DNA of 64,000 nucleotides from JAURNZ01 sp036337715. Its GTDB lineage: Bacteria; Pseudomonadota; Gammaproteobacteria; Comchoanobacterales; Comchoanobacteraceae. This document shows, in pieces, positions 17,177-25,473 of this stretch. The notes under the pieces were generated by a model. It was not told where the DNA came from. It worked only from the letters and a program-made list of their open reading frames with translations, and ran no database searches. The DNA is taken from the NCBI GenBank assembly GCA_036337715.1, contig JAYZDS010000009.1, forward strand, positions 128,892 through 192,891. Direction: 5' to 3'. The first letter of the stretch is position 1; each line of letters starts with the position of its first letter. Made by a program: the position numbers and the translations under genes.

Positions 17177-17523
17177 TTCTTATCACTTAAAATTAGTTTT
17201 CTTAGGAATAACTTCCAATCTTGTTTAATTTCCTCAAAATTAAGTTTGATCGGTCTAGACAAAATTGTGACAATATCAATATGACCGACATCTTTCTGAT
17301 CCTGGATGAACAAACTGTTCATTACCCGACGAATGTAATTTCTTTTAACCGCTTGTTTGAATATTTTTTTTCTGACGACAACACCTAATCTTGTTTTTTG
17401 TTGTGTATTGTCTTTAACGAGAAATATGAAATGCTTAGTTTTAATTGCCCTAGCATTAGAGTTATATACATTTAAAAAATCTGATTTTTTTATTAACTTA
17501 AAATCCTTTGGCAATGCTGTCAT
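17173..17523 (-). CDS. rnpA: Ribonuclease P protein component
   Basis: The small basic subunit that supports RNase P RNA in 5' processing of tRNA. The 116-residue protein has the family pattern: an N-terminal FKLIKKSDFLNVY, then TRLGVVVRKKIFKQAVKRNYIRRVMNSLF with the RNR-type motif (VKRNYIRR) and a VDIVTILSRP-like GHIDIVTILSRP. It lies 2 bases after rpmH. Confidence 0.95.
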   Translation of the reverse strand: MTALPKDFKLIKKSDFLNVYNSNARAIKTKHFIFLVKDNTQQKTRLGVVVRKKIFKQAVKRNYIRRVMNSLFIQDQKDVGHIDIVTILSRPIKLNFEEIKQDWKLFLRKLILSDKK

Positions 17524-17525
17524 AG

Positions 17526-17660
17526 TTAAATAGAAATTTGTTTACGGCCTTTAGCACGACGTCTCTTAAGGACTAAGCGACCAGCTCGAGTTGACATTCT
17601 ATGTCTGAATCCATGTGTTCTATGTTTTTTTAGATTACTTGGTTGATATGTTCGTTTCAT
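17526..17660 (-). CDS. rpmH: 50S ribosomal protein L34
   Basis: A 44-residue basic protein starting MKRTYQPSNLKKHRTHGFR and ending RRRAKGRKQISI, the universal L34 sequence. It is the first gene of the rpmH-rnpA-yidC-mnmE-MFS-tatD run. A consensus promoter lies 34-62 bases upstream of its start. Confidence 0.98.
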   Translation of the reverse strand: MKRTYQPSNLKKHRTHGFRHRMSTRAGRLVLKRRRAKGRKQISI

Positions 17661-17693
17661 GTTTATCTCAAATATACTGTCTTTAAAAACAAA

Positions 17694-17722
17694 AATGTAC
17701 CTTTTTTAGAGCCTTTTGTCAA
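17694..17722 (-). promoter_or_regulatory. Sigma-70 promoter of the rpmH operon
   Basis: On the minus strand, a perfect TTGACA (17722-17717), a 17-base spacer and TACATT (17699-17694). Initiation near 17687 would leave a leader of about 27 bases before the rpmH ATG. Confidence 0.65.
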
Positions 17723-17739
17723 ACATATCCCAAACAGAT

Positions 17740-17990
17740 ATTTATAAATAAATCATATAAAAAATAATATATATATATTTAGTTTATTATGTTTATTAAG
17801 TTGATCAATCATTGTGGATTGTTCTATAAATTTTTAAAATTCATAACTTTAAGTGAATGCCAACATGTTGATAACTCCGTTAGTAACTTTGTTGAAAAAA
17901 GGGGATAATAATCAATCACCAGGTTATGAGTAAGTAATTAGATTAGTTATCAACAAAGTTATCCACAAAACAGAGTGTGTATAAACATTG
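17740..17990. other. oriC: Probable chromosomal replication origin (oriC)
   Basis: This region holds no gene. It has a very AT-rich left half (17740-17800, with a run of TA steps) that could be the unwinding element. To its right are four DnaA-box-like 9-mers: TTATCAACA on the minus strand at 17866-17874, TTATCAACA at 17947-17955, the consensus TTATCCACA at 17959-17967, and TTATACACA on the minus strand at 17976-17984. A weaker one, CAATCCACA, lies on the minus strand at 17813-17821. Origins of gammaproteobacteria often lie between rpmH and dnaA, and parAB is 3-4 kb away, which also fits. dnaA itself is not adjacent; metK is found instead. Confidence 0.7.
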
Positions 17991-18017
17991 ATTTTTTCTA
18001 AAAAATGTTTTAAAAAA

Positions 18018-18446
18018 ATGATTATGTTTAGATTAGTAGTTTTGTTTTGTTTGTTTTCTTTTTGTCAGGCAGATGTTTACGACCAGAAAAAAATCTTAAT
18101 TATAAACAATTTGGATGGTGTCATCGTTTTGGATCCACCAATATTGAAAAATGTCAGAGTTGAATCACCTGATTATATCAATGCGCATGATCAGAGTGTC
18201 ATTGTTCTTGATATAGACAAGGATTGGCTTATCAATAATCCTGTAGATGTAAAGTACCAACAGAAAATCACATATAAAGGTGCGCAATTAACGTTATCCT
18301 TAGTTAAAAAAACACCAGACCCAAGTTTTTCAAAGCCCTTTACGCCAGGCTATGAATGTCATCTCTCAGTGAACAAAAATAATGACTTAAATATTAAAGA
18401 GTTTGGTGAGAGCGTAAGTTTTTGTAACGCATTATACCTTTACTAA
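18018..18446 (+). CDS. Small exported protein of unknown function
   Basis: I do not recognise this 142-residue protein. The start at ATG 18018 gives an N-terminal signal peptide (MIMFRLVVLFCLFSFCQA, cleavage probable after QA); an upstream TTG at 17988 is possible but overlaps the origin region. The mature part is predicted mostly beta with charged loops and contains two Cys near the C-terminus (YECHLS and VSFCNALYLY), which could form a disulfide in the periplasm. It occupies the position next to the origin where dnaA might be expected, and metK starts 29 bases after it. Confidence 0.65.
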   Translation: MIMFRLVVLFCLFSFCQADVYDQKKILIINNLDGVIVLDPPILKNVRVESPDYINAHDQSVIVLDIDKDWLINNPVDVKYQQKITYKGAQLTLSLVKKTPDPSFSKPFTPGYECHLSVNKNNDLNIKEFGESVSFCNALYLY

Positions 18447-18475
18447 AGGGTGTATTCTTTGTAAAATGAGTAACT

Positions 18476-19642
18476 ATGAATAAATTCTTTACCTCAGAGT
18501 CGGTGTCAAATGGTCACCCAGACAAAATAGCTGATCAGGTATCAGATGCGCTTTTAGACGCAATTTTAGCAAAAGATAAAAAAGCACGAGTGGCCCTTGA
18601 AACTTTTGTTAAGACAGGATTAGTGCTTGTGGGCGGTGAATTAAAGACATCTAGTTACATAGATGTTGAGGCTATCACAAGGCGCGTCATTAATGACATT
18701 GGTTACGATTCTAGTTTAAAGGGTTTTGATGGTAGTACTTGTGCTGTAATCACTGCAATAGGGCAACAATCAAACGACATTTCTCAAGGTGTTGATAAAT
18801 CTAGTGATAAGAATCAAGGTGCTGGTGATCAAGGGATGATGTTTGGTTTTGCTTGCAATGAAACTAAAAATTGTATGCCTGCCCCTATTGAATACTCTCA
18901 CAGACTCGTCAAAAAACATAAAGATGTTAGAGAAACAAAAAAATATGATTGGGTCTATCCTGATGCAAAAGCTCAAATAACATTTGAATACGATGGTTTT
19001 AAACCAGTAGGCATTGATGCAATTGTTCTTTCTTCACAACACGCTGAACACATTAAACTAGACGATGTTAAAGAAATGGTAATGGAAGAAATCATCAAGC
19101 CAGTTATTCCTAATAAATGGATCAATGCAAACACAAAGTATCATATTAACCCAACTGGTCGTTTTGTCATTGGTGGGCCTGTAGGTGATTCAGGACTTAC
19201 TGGACGTAAAATAATAGTAGACACATATGGTGGTGCAGCGCATCATGGTGGTGGGTGTTTTTCTGGCAAAGACCCTTCTAAGGTTGATAGATCTGGCGCT
19301 TATATGGCTAGGTATATTGCAAAAAATGTTGTCATGGCTGGGCTTTCTGATCGATGTGAAATTCAGGTTTCATATGCCATAGGTGTTGCTGAACCAATTA
19401 GCTTATATTTAAATACTTTTGGTACTGAGCATATTCCTGTTGCAGATATTATTGATCTAATAAAGAAAAACTTTGATTTAACACCATGGGGAATTACCAA
19501 TACATTAGACTTGCTTAATGTGAAATATCTACCTACCGCAACCTACGGTCATTTTGGGCGAGAAGACATCAACCTTCCTTGGGAGCAAAAAGCTAATTGT
19601 TTCAATGAAGTTGCTATTGATACCTCTTTCATAAGTGATTAA
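18476..19642 (+). CDS. metK: S-adenosylmethionine synthetase
   Basis: It makes S-adenosylmethionine from methionine and ATP. The 388-residue length is normal. Visible motifs are FTSESVSNGHPDKIADQVSDA (ATP site), GAGDQGMMFGFACNET, and GGAAHHGGGCFSGKDPSKVDRS, a slightly unusual form of the GGGAFSGKDPTKVDRS loop with Cys for Ala. No SAM or methionine riboswitch is seen in the 29 bases upstream. The stop TAA overlaps the ATG of the next gene by one base. Confidence 0.97.
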   Translation: MNKFFTSESVSNGHPDKIADQVSDALLDAILAKDKKARVALETFVKTGLVLVGGELKTSSYIDVEAITRRVINDIGYDSSLKGFDGSTCAVITAIGQQSNDISQGVDKSSDKNQGAGDQGMMFGFACNETKNCMPAPIEYSHRLVKKHKDVRETKKYDWVYPDAKAQITFEYDGFKPVGIDAIVLSSQHAEHIKLDDVKEMVMEEIIKPVIPNKWINANTKYHINPTGRFVIGGPVGDSGLTGRKIIVDTYGGAAHHGGGCFSGKDPSKVDRSGAYMARYIAKNVVMAGLSDRCEIQVSYAIGVAEPISLYLNTFGTEHIPVADIIDLIKKNFDLTPWGITNTLDLLNVKYLPTATYGHFGREDINLPWEQKANCFNEVAIDTSFISD

Positions 19643-20643
19643 TGTCAGTAGAAATAAAAAACTTTTTAATAATAACCATCGCATTCATTTTTAATGTTTT
19701 TCTAGTTAACTACCAAGGCGTTTCATTAATTGATATCGCACGTACTACAAGGGGATCTGTCCAGGTATGGCTTTATGTCCCTGTTTTGATTTTAAGTTAC
19801 CATATTTTGTTCTTTATATTTACGACAATCAAAGGGGTATACATAAAAAAAACAAAATATTTTAAAATGTGGCAATATGACGTAACCAATTTTTTTTCTG
19901 ATATGAAAAAGGTGTTTAGTTTTACGCTGCTGTTTATTTATTTAATTATTTTCCAAACAAGCTTCAAAAGTATCTATGCTTGGCAATTAGCAACACCAAA
20001 TAACGTTGATTGGTTGCTATACACCTTTGATAGAATGTTCTTAGGGCCATCTTTATGGTGGTGGGGAAGTCAGCTTCTATCTCACAATATTTGGTTGAAT
20101 GTCGTTTATTATTTAGATCGGTTTTATATGCCCTATTTTGCTTATCAGTGGTTTGTGATTATGTATATTGTTTTTCATGAAACCAGTGACAAAAGAGAGT
20201 ACTTTATTACGACATTTTTTCTTATTTGGATGTTTGGTACAACGATAGGCGGTTTATGTCAATCTGGTGGTCCATTTTTCTTTAGCTATGCACCCTGGCA
20301 TATACTGCAAATGAAAGGTCTAGAGGCTATTAATCATATTGTTCCATTGTATTCTTTAAATACACAGAATTATTTATGGCAGAGTTATTTTGATGTGAAT
20401 AAAACCATGTTAGCAGGTGGTATTTCCGCTTTTCCAAGTTTACATATAGCAATTTGTTTATTTATATATTTATTTTTCAGAGAATGTGGTTACAAGTACC
20501 TTACGATACTAACGTTTATCGGCCTAATGATTACTTGGATTGGTTCGATGATTCTTGGTTGGCATTATTTTGTTGATGGCTTAGGTGCTGTTTGTATTGT
20601 TTACTTAGCACAAAAAACAGCTATTGCTCTACATAAATCTTAG
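19642..20643 (+). CDS. PAP2-superfamily membrane protein (inositolphosphotransferase-like PAP2_3)
   Basis: A 333-residue integral membrane protein with six or more hydrophobic segments. The phosphatase signature is split as in the PAP2_3 (Aur1/Ipt1-like) branch: GGISAFPSLHIAICL holds the first catalytic His, and GWHYFVDGLGAV the second His and Asp. Such enzymes act on lipid phosphates or transfer phospho-head groups at the membrane. The exact substrate is unknown. The start codon overlaps the metK stop. The 3' end overlaps convergent parB by 23 bases. Confidence 0.75.
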   Translation: MSVEIKNFLIITIAFIFNVFLVNYQGVSLIDIARTTRGSVQVWLYVPVLILSYHILFFIFTTIKGVYIKKTKYFKMWQYDVTNFFSDMKKVFSFTLLFIYLIIFQTSFKSIYAWQLATPNNVDWLLYTFDRMFLGPSLWWWGSQLLSHNIWLNVVYYLDRFYMPYFAYQWFVIMYIVFHETSDKREYFITTFFLIWMFGTTIGGLCQSGGPFFFSYAPWHILQMKGLEAINHIVPLYSLNTQNYLWQSYFDVNKTMLAGGISAFPSLHIAICLFIYLFFRECGYKYLTILTFIGLMITWIGSMILGWHYFVDGLGAVCIVYLAQKTAIALHKS

Positions 20644-21502
20644 TCATTAAAGAAATGATTTTATCTAGATTATCCGAAGATTTAAAATCAATTACGATCT
20701 TTCCTTTGCCGCTTTCTTTGTTTTTTATGGTTGTTTTTGCCTCAAAGAGTTTTGATAACTGACTTTCAATCTTTTGGATGAATGGATTAGATAGTGGTTG
20801 GGTTTGCTTTGGTAAAACAGTAGGTGATTTCAGCAAAGACTCAAGTTTTCTTACAGAAAGGTTGTGTTTGATAATTAAGTCAACGAATTTTTTTTGCTTT
20901 TGTTCGTCTACACTTAATAAACACTTAGCATGGCCCATTTCAATTTGATTAGCTCGTAGTGCTTTTAGAGAGTATGGTGATAAGCTAAGAAGTCTAAGTT
21001 TATTAGTAATACTAGATCGTGATTGACCAAGTGTTGTGGCAATTTCAGAATGTTTTAAACTGTGTTGTTCAATTAGTTGACGAATCCCTTCAGCTTCTTC
21101 TACAACATTTAAATCTTCCCTATGTAAGTTTTCTAATACATTGATCATTGCTGCCGTAGCATCATCAATGGTTTGTACTAAGCAAGGGACTTCTTTTAAA
21201 CCGGCTAATTTACCTGCTCTTAAACGTCTTTCGCCGGCAATAAGCTCATAGCGATTATTGGTGATTTGTCTAACTAAAAGCGGCTGAATGATCCCCTGGC
21301 TTTTGATTGTTTCTGCTAAATCATGAAGCTTTTCTTCATTGAATTGCTTTCTACTTTGGAAAGGACTTGGCGTGACCATATTAATGTCAACTGATAGTAT
21401 TTGTGCGTTATTGGAATGTGTTTTACCCATAGTGTCTCCAAGTATTTCACTTAACCCTAAATCAGATAGACCTCTTCCAAGGCCATGTTTCTTCTCAACC
21501 AT
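20621..21502 (-). CDS. parB: Chromosome-partitioning protein ParB
   Basis: It binds parS centromere sites, spreads as a CTP-dependent clamp and loads the segregation machinery. The start chosen is ATG 21502 (MVEKKHGLGRGLSDL), which gives the ParA-interacting GLGRGL motif near the N-terminus; an upstream GTG at 21514 is possible. The CTP-binding region includes LRVRQI-like LLVRQI and GERRLRAGKLAG, followed by ENLHREDLN. The helix-turn-helix region is HSEIATTLGQSRSSITNKLRLL. It overlaps parA by 8 bases. I saw no canonical parS site in the window. Confidence 0.94.
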   Translation of the reverse strand: MVEKKHGLGRGLSDLGLSEILGDTMGKTHSNNAQILSVDINMVTPSPFQSRKQFNEEKLHDLAETIKSQGIIQPLLVRQITNNRYELIAGERRLRAGKLAGLKEVPCLVQTIDDATAAMINVLENLHREDLNVVEEAEGIRQLIEQHSLKHSEIATTLGQSRSSITNKLRLLSLSPYSLKALRANQIEMGHAKCLLSVDEQKQKKFVDLIIKHNLSVRKLESLLKSPTVLPKQTQPLSNPFIQKIESQLSKLFEAKTTIKNKESGKGKIVIDFKSSDNLDKIISLMTKIYVEQ

Positions 21503-22271
21503 AAACTCTCTCACTTTTTCTTGCTATTTCGGCAGCTAATGCTAAATAAGCAATAGCTCCCTGACATAAACGATCATATTTTAACGCTGACATCCCATGA
21601 CTAGGTGCCTCTGCAAGCCTTACATTCCTGGGGACGATTGTCTCATACACTTGAGCGCTGAAATGCTTATTTATTTGTTCTGATACTTCTTGCGAAAGTT
21701 TATTTCTACCGTCATACATGGTGCGTAATAAGCCTTCTATAGCAAGACCCTGGTTAGTGGACGCTTTTAATTGGTCGATGGTTCTTAATAGTTTAGTCAG
21801 GCCCTCTAAAGCAAAATATTCACACTGAACAGGGATGATGACAGATTGGGCAGCAATTAATGCATTAACGGTTAGAATGTTTAGGGCAGGCGGGCAGTCT
21901 ATTAAAATGAAATCATAGTTTTGACTTACATCGTCAATTAAAGTTTTTAATTTTCTTTCTCTATTAGGCTGTTGAAGCAGCTTTACTTCCGCTGCTGTTA
22001 AGTGGCTTAGAGTAGGTACCAGGTCAAAATGCTCGAGACTTTGACGAATGGTTTTAGATAAATGAACACCGTCACAAAAAGAGTCGTAAAGAGTTGGGCC
22101 ATCTTTGTGTATATAGCCAACGCCAGATGTTGCATTGCCTTGAGGGTCAAGATCAATTAATAAAACCCGTCTATTCATGATGGCTAAACCTGCTGCTAAA
22201 TTGATAGCAGTTGTCGTTTTGCCAACCCCGCCTTTCTGGTTTGTAATCGCAATGACTTTAGCCCTTCTCAC
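21495..22271 (-). CDS. parA: Chromosome-partitioning ATPase ParA/Soj
   Basis: A 258-residue deviant Walker ATPase that binds DNA nonspecifically and moves ParB-parS complexes. Motifs are NQKGGVGKTTTAINLA (deviant Walker A) near 12-27, LIDLDPQGNATSG, and LIDCPPALN. The first codon appears to be GTG at 22271. It lies in the leftward operon M16-M16-rsmD-parA-parB, about 4 kb from the probable origin, as expected for an origin-proximal partition locus. Confidence 0.96.
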   Translation of the reverse strand: MRRAKVIAITNQKGGVGKTTTAINLAAGLAIMNRRVLLIDLDPQGNATSGVGYIHKDGPTLYDSFCDGVHLSKTIRQSLEHFDLVPTLSHLTAAEVKLLQQPNRERKLKTLIDDVSQNYDFILIDCPPALNILTVNALIAAQSVIIPVQCEYFALEGLTKLLRTIDQLKASTNQGLAIEGLLRTMYDGRNKLSQEVSEQINKHFSAQVYETIVPRNVRLAEAPSHGMSALKYDRLCQGAIAYLALAAEIARKSERVYG

Positions 22272-22302
22272 ATTTACAGCCTGTCATAAAATATAAATTT
22301 TT

Positions 22303-22860
22303 TCAATCTTTTTGCTTTGTTTTTAAAAGAGCATAACACCTTTTTTTGCGCTGCTTACTTTTTAAAATTTCCCAGCGATCAAAGTTAGGCTCTAGAGATG
22401 ACGAATGATGAATAAAAACCAACGTATGATTGTTGATTTTATCTGATAAATAGAATAAAGCTTCTTTTAATAAATTGCTATCGTAAGGTGGATCCAGAAA
22501 AATTATGTCAAATGTCTCTAGTTGTTTACAATCAACCATAAAGTCTCCTTTCGTCAATTCATAACTAAAGTTATCCGGAAAGCGTTTAAGGTTATCACAT
22601 ATTGCATGGTAAGCTAGTTCATCAATTTCATATGCTTTGACAGAGTGGGCGCCTTGAGACAGCGCTTCAAAACCAAGCGCCCCTGAGCCTGCAAAAGCAT
22701 CTAAAACGTGCATCCCATCTATCTGTGGCCTAATCCAATTAAAAAGAGTTTCTCTCATTTCTCCTGTTGCTGGTCTGAGACCAGGTCTATTCGGAAAGGA
22801 AAGGGTGCGACCTTTAAACAACCCCGATTGAATGCGAATGCTATTTGGTTTAACAGCCAA
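22303..22860 (-). CDS. rsmD: 16S rRNA (guanine-966 N2)-methyltransferase
   Basis: A 185-residue SAM-dependent methyltransferase. Family blocks are SIRIQSGLFKGRTLSFP, GLRPATGEMRETLFNWI, VLDAFAGSGALGFEALSQGA (SAM site) and the catalytic FLDPPYDS. The start is a TTG at 22860, inside the last codons of the preceding M16 gene (11-base overlap). Confidence 0.94.
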   Translation of the reverse strand: MAVKPNSIRIQSGLFKGRTLSFPNRPGLRPATGEMRETLFNWIRPQIDGMHVLDAFAGSGALGFEALSQGAHSVKAYEIDELAYHAICDNLKRFPDNFSYELTKGDFMVDCKQLETFDIIFLDPPYDSNLLKEALFYLSDKINNHTLVFIHHSSSLEPNFDRWEILKSKQRKKRCYALLKTKQKD

Positions 22861-24118
22861 CGTAAACCTTATAAAATTGATTCGAATGAAGGACTTTTAG
22901 TGCTTCATATATATCATTAGATGTTATTTTGTCCAAGGTTTCAATCAGCCACTGGTCGTAATTTATTTCGTGGTTGTGTTTTACTGTTTGTAAGATACTC
23001 ATAACTTTGCTTTGGTTGTTGCCGACATTGAGAAGCAATTTGTTTTTCAAGCTTTCTTTTGCAATTTTAATGCGTTTTGGTGCTAAAACTGTGTCTATCT
23101 GTTGATTGTTAAAAGTGTTTTCTAAAAGTGTTGTAATGTTTTTTGTATTATTTGTTTTTGATTGACCTGAAATGCTAAGTATTGCAAAGTCGTCAATGGC
23201 CTCAATGTTACTATGGATCTCATAAACAAGGCCTTCTTTATCTCTTAAGGTTTGAAATAGGTAAGATGAAGAGTTGCCGCCAAGTACTTCGTTTAATAAC
23301 AAATAAGTCACAAAAGTTTTGTCAGTTGATGCAACTGGTATTTTTGTCGCAAAAAGAAAGTAAGTTTGTTTTTGTTCAGGTTTTATAGAAATGCTTTGAG
23401 GTTCATTATTTTTATTTAACACTTCTTTTTCAAGGCGCTTTGCTGAAGGGTGGCTTTTATAGGCAAGATTTTCAGCTATTTGCCGTGCGTTCTCTTCTGT
23501 TGTGTCGCCGACAATGATAATGGAGGTGTCTGGTTGGCTCAAGACTTTTGCGTGATATTGTTGTAAGTCACTTGAATGAATGTTTTCAAGCGTATCGGTA
23601 TAACCATTTGTGGAGCTAACGTATTTGGGTGCAGAAGGAAATAAATTTTTAAAAAGTACGCCCTTTGCAATCTCTTCAGGCTGATCTTGCTCAAAAGCGA
23701 TGTTGCTTAAAATCGCTTGTCGTTGATATCTAATTTCTTGTGAAGGAAATGCAGCATTAAAGATTGCACTATGAAACTGATCTGAAATTGTTTTTACTGG
23801 AACATCAGAAAGTGTTCTCAAATGATAGATTACAAGCTCTTCATCAACAAAGGCATTCATTTCACTGCCAACGATACTTAATTTAGCATTAACTTGTTCT
23901 TTGTTTAAAAATTTAGATCCAAGCATGGTTGATTGAGCTGTAAAGTTGGCTAGCCCTGGCTTGGCATATCTTGATCCTGCATGAAAAGCAATGGCAATGT
24001 CAATCATAGGAATTTCTTTGTTTTGGACAAAAAACACCTTTGTTTGATTGATTTCCCACGATATGGTCTCTGCTGCGAAGGGAGTGCTAAACAATAGTAG
24101 AATAATAAATTTTTTCAT
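22850..24118 (-). CDS. M16-family peptidase-like protein, non-catalytic subunit
   Basis: A 422-residue exported protein with a signal peptide (residues 1-16, ending PFAAE). It has the M16 fold blocks AFHAGSRYAKPGLANFTAQSTMLGS and FQTLRDKEGLVYEIHS, the latter being the C-terminal RxxxY-type signature. At the HxxEH position it has LANFTAQS, so the zinc site is absent, as in the regulatory member of M16B pairs. It would form a periplasmic heterodimer with the product of the adjacent upstream gene (4-base overlap). Confidence 0.85.
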   Translation of the reverse strand: MKKFIILLLFSTPFAAETISWEINQTKVFFVQNKEIPMIDIAIAFHAGSRYAKPGLANFTAQSTMLGSKFLNKEQVNAKLSIVGSEMNAFVDEELVIYHLRTLSDVPVKTISDQFHSAIFNAAFPSQEIRYQRQAILSNIAFEQDQPEEIAKGVLFKNLFPSAPKYVSSTNGYTDTLENIHSSDLQQYHAKVLSQPDTSIIIVGDTTEENARQIAENLAYKSHPSAKRLEKEVLNKNNEPQSISIKPEQKQTYFLFATKIPVASTDKTFVTYLLLNEVLGGNSSSYLFQTLRDKEGLVYEIHSNIEAIDDFAILSISGQSKTNNTKNITTLLENTFNNQQIDTVLAPKRIKIAKESLKNKLLLNVGNNQSKVMSILQTVKHNHEINYDQWLIETLDKITSNDIYEALKVLHSNQFYKVYVGC

Positions 24119-25437
24119 AATGGCTTAACGGTCAATATGACTTTCGGGCTATCCTCATTAAAGTAAGTTTTAAGGGTTGAAATGATAGACTTTTTGGTAA
24201 TCTTATCTAAGGTCTCTTGTGTTTTACTATAACGATCGAAAGGCAAGTCAAGGCTAATTAATTTAGAAAACAGTTTAGACTGATAATTAATAGAGTCTTG
24301 ATGAAAAACATATTTTGCATAATAGCGTTTTTTTATTTCTGTCAATCTTTGGTCCGTAATGTCTTCTTCTGAAATATTACTTAAGATGGAAAGCAGTTTG
24401 TTTTTGATGCTGTAGAAATGAATGTTCTTATTGGGAATGATATAGAAGGAAAAGTAACCATCTATTTTTTTGAGGTAGTCAATTTCAGTATCAACCTCAA
24501 CAGCCAAGTGATTGTTTGTTATGAGTTCTTGTGAAATCAATCCTTGTTTGGGGTTAGTGAGCAAGTCTTGTAAAAGCATTAAAGTTATTTCTGTGTCGAG
24601 AGAGTTTTGATCAGGTTTGGGTGTTTTGAAGCCCACAACAAAAAGCGGGTTATTAACATCTCTTTTTAAGTCAATGCGGATGTCACCTTCCCTACTTTTG
24701 TTTTCTAAAACGATTTTGTTATCATTTTTGCTTGCTGGGATATCACCAAATAGAAGCTTTATATTGCCTAAAACTTGATCGGCTGTGACGTCTCCAATGA
24801 CTATGATTGTCAGGTTGTTAGGTTGGTACCATTGATCATACCAATTTTTTAAATTGTCTAATGTAAGTGCTTCAATATCTGCTTGCCATCCAATGATGGG
24901 ATGGTGATAGACACCAGTTGGGAAAGACAACACATGAAAAAACTCTTTTGGTTCGGACCATGGGGAATGGGTTAAGTATTGGTTTTTTTCTTGGAGAATG
25001 ACTTTTCTTTCTTTTTCTATGTCTGCATCTACAAATTGTAAATCGGTCAGTCTATCTTTTTCGAACTGTAAAACAGAAGAAATTTCGTCAGGTGAAACGG
25101 AGGTTGAATATTGTGTGTATTCATAAGTGGTCATTGCGTTATAGTGGCCACTATGCTGATTATAATAGTCTTCTATATTGCTATGAGATAGGTTGTTTGT
25201 TCTACCAAACATAATACGTTCTAAAAAGTGAGAGACCCCTGATTGGTACGGTGGTTCATGGATGGAGCCGACACGATAGGAAAAAGTTACATTAGCAACT
25301 GGATACCTATGATCTTCTTTGATAACAATATTCAAACCGTTATCAAGCGTTTTATGAATGATGTCTCTAGAGTCTGCCTGTGCGGCTGAAATTAAACATG
25401 CAACGATGCAAACTTTAATTACATTGTATAATAACAT
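24115..25437 (-). CDS. M16-family zinc peptidase homologue with altered HxxEH motif
   Basis: A 440-residue protein. The start chosen is ATG 25437, giving a signal peptide MLLYNVIKVCIVACLISAAQA; the upstream frame to 25518 overlaps the divergent ftsY start. M16 blocks present are LDNGLNIVIKEDHRYPVANV, RVGSIHEPPYQSGVSHFLE and IEKERKVILQE (third-ligand region). The zinc motif reads HFLER (His70, Glu73, Arg74), not HFLEH: codon 25216-25218 is CGT on the coding strand, one base from CAT. Both members of the pair therefore lack a complete zinc site. It heads the operon running to parB. Confidence 0.85.
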   Translation of the reverse strand: MLLYNVIKVCIVACLISAAQADSRDIIHKTLDNGLNIVIKEDHRYPVANVTFSYRVGSIHEPPYQSGVSHFLERIMFGRTNNLSHSNIEDYYNQHSGHYNAMTTYEYTQYSTSVSPDEISSVLQFEKDRLTDLQFVDADIEKERKVILQEKNQYLTHSPWSEPKEFFHVLSFPTGVYHHPIIGWQADIEALTLDNLKNWYDQWYQPNNLTIIVIGDVTADQVLGNIKLLFGDIPASKNDNKIVLENKSREGDIRIDLKRDVNNPLFVVGFKTPKPDQNSLDTEITLMLLQDLLTNPKQGLISQELITNNHLAVEVDTEIDYLKKIDGYFSFYIIPNKNIHFYSIKNKLLSILSNISEEDITDQRLTEIKKRYYAKYVFHQDSINYQSKLFSKLISLDLPFDRYSKTQETLDKITKKSIISTLKTYFNEDSPKVILTVKPL

Positions 25438-25473
25438 ATTTTTTAGTATATTATTAGACATTAAGGAACGCAA

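Noticed and set aside
18447..18475. SAM riboswitch in front of metK
   Set aside because: Only 29 bases separate the genes, too short for any SAM riboswitch class, and no hairpin is visible.
21503..22900. parS centromere site near parAB
   Set aside because: I looked for the TGTTTCACGTGAAACA consensus around parAB and saw no match. Sites with several mismatches could be missed by eye.
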